A DNA stretch of 7,693 nt, from the NCBI GenBank assembly GCA_903870185.1, contig CAIQCE010000277.1, forward strand, positions 1 to 7,693, given 5' to 3'. A program made the position numbers and the translations under genes. This stretch comes from an uncultured Gammaproteobacteria bacterium (GTDB lineage: Bacteria > Pseudomonadota > Gammaproteobacteria > Coxiellales > Coxiellaceae). Below, piece by piece: positions 6,364 through 7,693 of this stretch. A model generated the notes under the pieces. That model made no database searches and was not told the DNA's origin. It saw only the letters and a list, made by a program, of their open reading frames with translations. The number at the start of each line of letters is the position of its first letter. Within the stretch, counting starts at the first letter, position 1.

Positions 6364-6442
6364 TTAATCTCTGAATACCTGAGCTGACGCCCAAGGAGCT
6401 CTTTCATTTATGCTATATTAGGTTAGCTACATTAAAGTTTTC

Positions 6443-6446
6443 TTAA
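6443..6446. repeat. TTAA target-site duplication, left copy
   Basis: TTAA immediately flanks the left inverted repeat and is matched by TTAA at 7690-7693, the last bases of the window. It fits the YTAR 4-bp target preference of the IS5 group. Because TTAA is itself palindromic, it could alternatively be counted as part of longer (23-bp) inverted repeats. Confidence 0.7.
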
Positions 6447-6473
6447 GGCCATCTCTCGAAATTGAAAGAAATT

Positions 6474-6482
6474 TGGTAAAAT
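6474..6482 (+). promoter_or_regulatory. possible extended -10 promoter of the transposase
   Basis: TGGTAAAAT fits an extended -10 element (TG-N-TAAAAT), nine bases inside the left inverted repeat and 38 bases before the transposase ATG. No -35 box is evident at the right distance; TTGAAA at 6462-6467 is too close (9 bases). Confidence 0.35.
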
Positions 6483-6520
6483 GCCGACTTTTTAGTGTTC
6501 AGTAAAAAAGGAGCAAGCGA

Positions 6521-7555
6521 ATGATGAGTCAACCTGGATTTTTTGATCTACAAGAACGTTATGAAGAGCTTTCTTTCGGAGGCGATCCTTTAGTTCGCTT
6601 GGAATCAGTGATTGATTGGAAGATTTTTCTGCCTTTGCTCAACAGAGCCTTTGAGCGCGAGCGAAAGAGCGCGGCCGGTCGCAAACCGTATCCTCGCTTA
6701 ATGATGTTAAAGATAGTTGTACTGCAGGGTTTATATAATTTGTCGGACCATCAGCTTGAGTTTCAAATTCGAGATCGTCTTTCCTTCATGCGCTTTTTAG
6801 GTTTGAGTCTTGAGGATGAGATTCCTGATGAAAAAACGATTTGGGCTTTTAGAGAAGTGCTGGTTAAAGGTCGAGTCATGGACAAATTATTTAATCGATT
6901 TAACCGAGCCTTAGAATCTAAAGGATTTAATGCCTTGAGTGGGCACATGGTCGATGCGTCGATTGTTGAAGTACCAAAGCAGCGTAATACACGAGACGAA
7001 AACCAACAGATTAAAAAAGGGGAAAAACCAGAATCCTTCGAGAAAAACCCACATCGAGATCGACAAAAGGACATTCAGGCGCGATGGACAATTAAAGGAC
7101 ATACCCGTTATTACGGTTACAAAGACCATGTCATTGTGGATGCCGATTATAAATTGATTCGAGGCTATGAGGTGACTCATGCCGCACAAGGAGACGTCAC
7201 GATGCTGGAAAGCTTGTTGGATAAACTAAAAGAAGCGGGCAACCGAGTTTGGGCAGATGCGGCGTATTACTCAGCCGCTGTGGAGGAAATGCTTGAAGAA
7301 AAGGGTTTTGATAGTCGCATCATCAAACGCTTTCAATCGCATCAACCTGAGTGGTCCAATGAGGACAGAGAAAACAAGCGCCGATCCAAAATTAGAAAGC
7401 GAGTTGAGCACGTTTTTGGTTTTATGGAAAACTCCATGGGTGGTAAGTTCATTCGAAGCATTGGGTTAGAGAGAGCCAAACAAAATATTGGTCTCATGAA
7501 TTGGGTTTACAACTTATGTCGTTACGAACAGCTTTGCAGGATAGGTACGTCTTGA
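6521..7555 (+). CDS. IS5-family DDE transposase (344 aa)
   Basis: Cuts and joins the element's ends through a two-metal DDE active site. The N-terminal ~110 residues carry the IS5-type helix-turn-helix region (RKPYPRLMMLKIVVLQGLYN, 54-73, and LSDHQLEFQIRDRLSFMRFL, 74-93), then IPDEKTIWAFRE (101-112). Catalytic candidates are Asp145 in HMVDAS, Asp246 in WADAAY and Glu296 in RKRVEHVFG, with Arg292 four residues before the Glu, as in the family's R-x3-E. A basic insert at ~152-187 (KGHTR follows at 192) precedes the YYGYKDHVIVD strand (197-207). AAGGAG (6508-6513) is seven bases before the first of two adjacent ATG codons; the second cannot be excluded as the start. No frameshift or internal stop is present, and the length is normal for the IS5 group (about 325-345). 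Confidence 0.95.
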   Translation: MMSQPGFFDLQERYEELSFGGDPLVRLESVIDWKIFLPLLNRAFERERKSAAGRKPYPRLMMLKIVVLQGLYNLSDHQLEFQIRDRLSFMRFLGLSLEDEIPDEKTIWAFREVLVKGRVMDKLFNRFNRALESKGFNALSGHMVDASIVEVPKQRNTRDENQQIKKGEKPESFEKNPHRDRQKDIQARWTIKGHTRYYGYKDHVIVDADYKLIRGYEVTHAAQGDVTMLESLLDKLKEAGNRVWADAAYYSAAVEEMLEEKGFDSRIIKRFQSHQPEWSNEDRENKRRSKIRKRVEHVFGFMENSMGGKFIRSIGLERAKQNIGLMNWVYNLCRYEQLCRIGTS

Positions 7556-7563
7556 GTTTGAGA

Positions 7564-7586
7564 AATTGATCTTAAACAGATCAATT
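7564..7586. repeat. 8-bp stem hairpin after the transposase stop
   Basis: AATTGATC (7564-7571) and GATCAATT (7579-7586) form a perfect stem with a 7-base loop, eight bases past the transposase stop. It is followed by an A-rich rather than T-rich stretch on the plus strand, so it is not a normal intrinsic terminator. It may protect the mRNA end or be recognised by the transposase. The remaining ~85 bases to the right inverted repeat hold no gene. Confidence 0.45.
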
Positions 7587-7689
7587 GAACTAAAAATAAA
7601 GTCTTTCTAGGCCCAGCTCGGCCCTAATATGCCCCTTTTTTAACACCTAAGCAAAAAAGTTCAGTTTTTCTCAATTTCGAGAGATGGCC

Positions 7690-7693
7690 TTAA
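7690..7693. repeat. TTAA target-site duplication, right copy
   Basis: The final four bases of the window repeat the TTAA at 6443-6446 and abut the right inverted repeat, so the genomic flank beyond the insertion sequence is not included. Confidence 0.68.

Larger units (their letters stand above)
6447..7689 (+). mobile_element. complete IS5-family insertion sequence (1,243 bp)
   Basis: Perfect 19-bp terminal inverted repeats GGCCATCTCTCGAAATTGA lie at 6447-6465 and, inverted, at 7671-7689, with weaker similarity further inward. A single intact transposase gene occupies 6521-7555 and short non-coding ends complete it. Length, 5'-GG end, one long transposase frame and a TTAA flank fit the IS5 group of the IS5 family. 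The intact frame, perfect repeats and preserved duplication suggest recent, possibly still active, insertion. It sits 116 bases upstream of the hydrolase start in the opposite orientation, so it may have displaced or altered upstream control of that gene. Confidence 0.93.

Noticed and set aside
6763..7469. Several short frames on both strands within the transposase gene
   Set aside because: All overlap the well-supported DDE transposase in other frames; none has initiation signals or a programmed-frameshift layout.
7564..7600. Intrinsic terminator after the transposase
   Set aside because: The hairpin is perfect but has an A-rich rather than U-rich tail and a low-GC stem, so it is listed only as a hairpin.
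1..7693. CRISPR array, tRNA or rRNA genes, toxin-antitoxin pair, riboswitch
   Set aside because: No regularly spaced repeats, no cloverleaf-like sequences and no paired small genes were found on either strand by reading; a covariance-model scan was not possible.

Overview
The window (7,693 bp, moderately AT-rich) looks like chromosome from a gammaproteobacterium. Two housekeeping genes anchor it: the 3' part of an rlmI-type 23S rRNA methyltransferase and a complete pyrE of the enterobacterial-like ~213-residue type. They are interspersed with accessory genes, REP-like palindromes and an intact insertion sequence. The combination of a large serine-hydrolase protein of effector-like build, an Ala-rich membrane-anchored coiled-coil protein and an IS5-type element resembles Legionellales-type host-associated genomes (Legionella, Coxiella and relatives). 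That placement is inference only; nothing here is diagnostic at genus level.

Layout: (1) 1-1127, minus strand: rlmI, cut by the window's left edge about 20 residues before its expected C-terminus. (2) 1128-1369: non-coding, packed with inverted repeats (a ~164-bp MITE/REP-like unit plus a GC hairpin). (3) 1370-2281, minus: an unrecognised 303-residue protein with one N-terminal hydrophobic segment, a Pro-rich linker and a helical/coiled-coil centre. (4) 2282-2378: a short divergent promoter region. (5) 2379-3026, plus: pyrE. (6) 3027-3072: two tandem 19-bp palindromic repeats in the convergent gap. (7) 3073-6326, minus: an apparent three-gene cluster, transcribed as alpha/beta-hydrolase (664 aa), four-helix membrane protein (190 aa), GNAT acetyltransferase (200 aa). 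(8) 6447-7689: a complete 1,243-bp IS5-family element flanked by TTAA duplications, inserted just upstream of the hydrolase gene. The window ends exactly at the right-hand duplication.

RlmI modifies 23S rRNA and PyrE makes orotidine 5'-phosphate in pyrimidine synthesis; they are independent of the accessory genes. The most interesting unit is the hydrolase-membrane protein-acetyltransferase cluster. The hydrolase has a recognisable Ser-Asp-His triad resembling the DUF2235/Tle1 phospholipase fold and a long C-terminal extension of unknown function. The membrane protein is tightly linked to the acetyltransferase (5-bp gap, GTG start). Whether the cluster is an effector with partner proteins or simply neighbouring genes cannot be decided from sequence alone.
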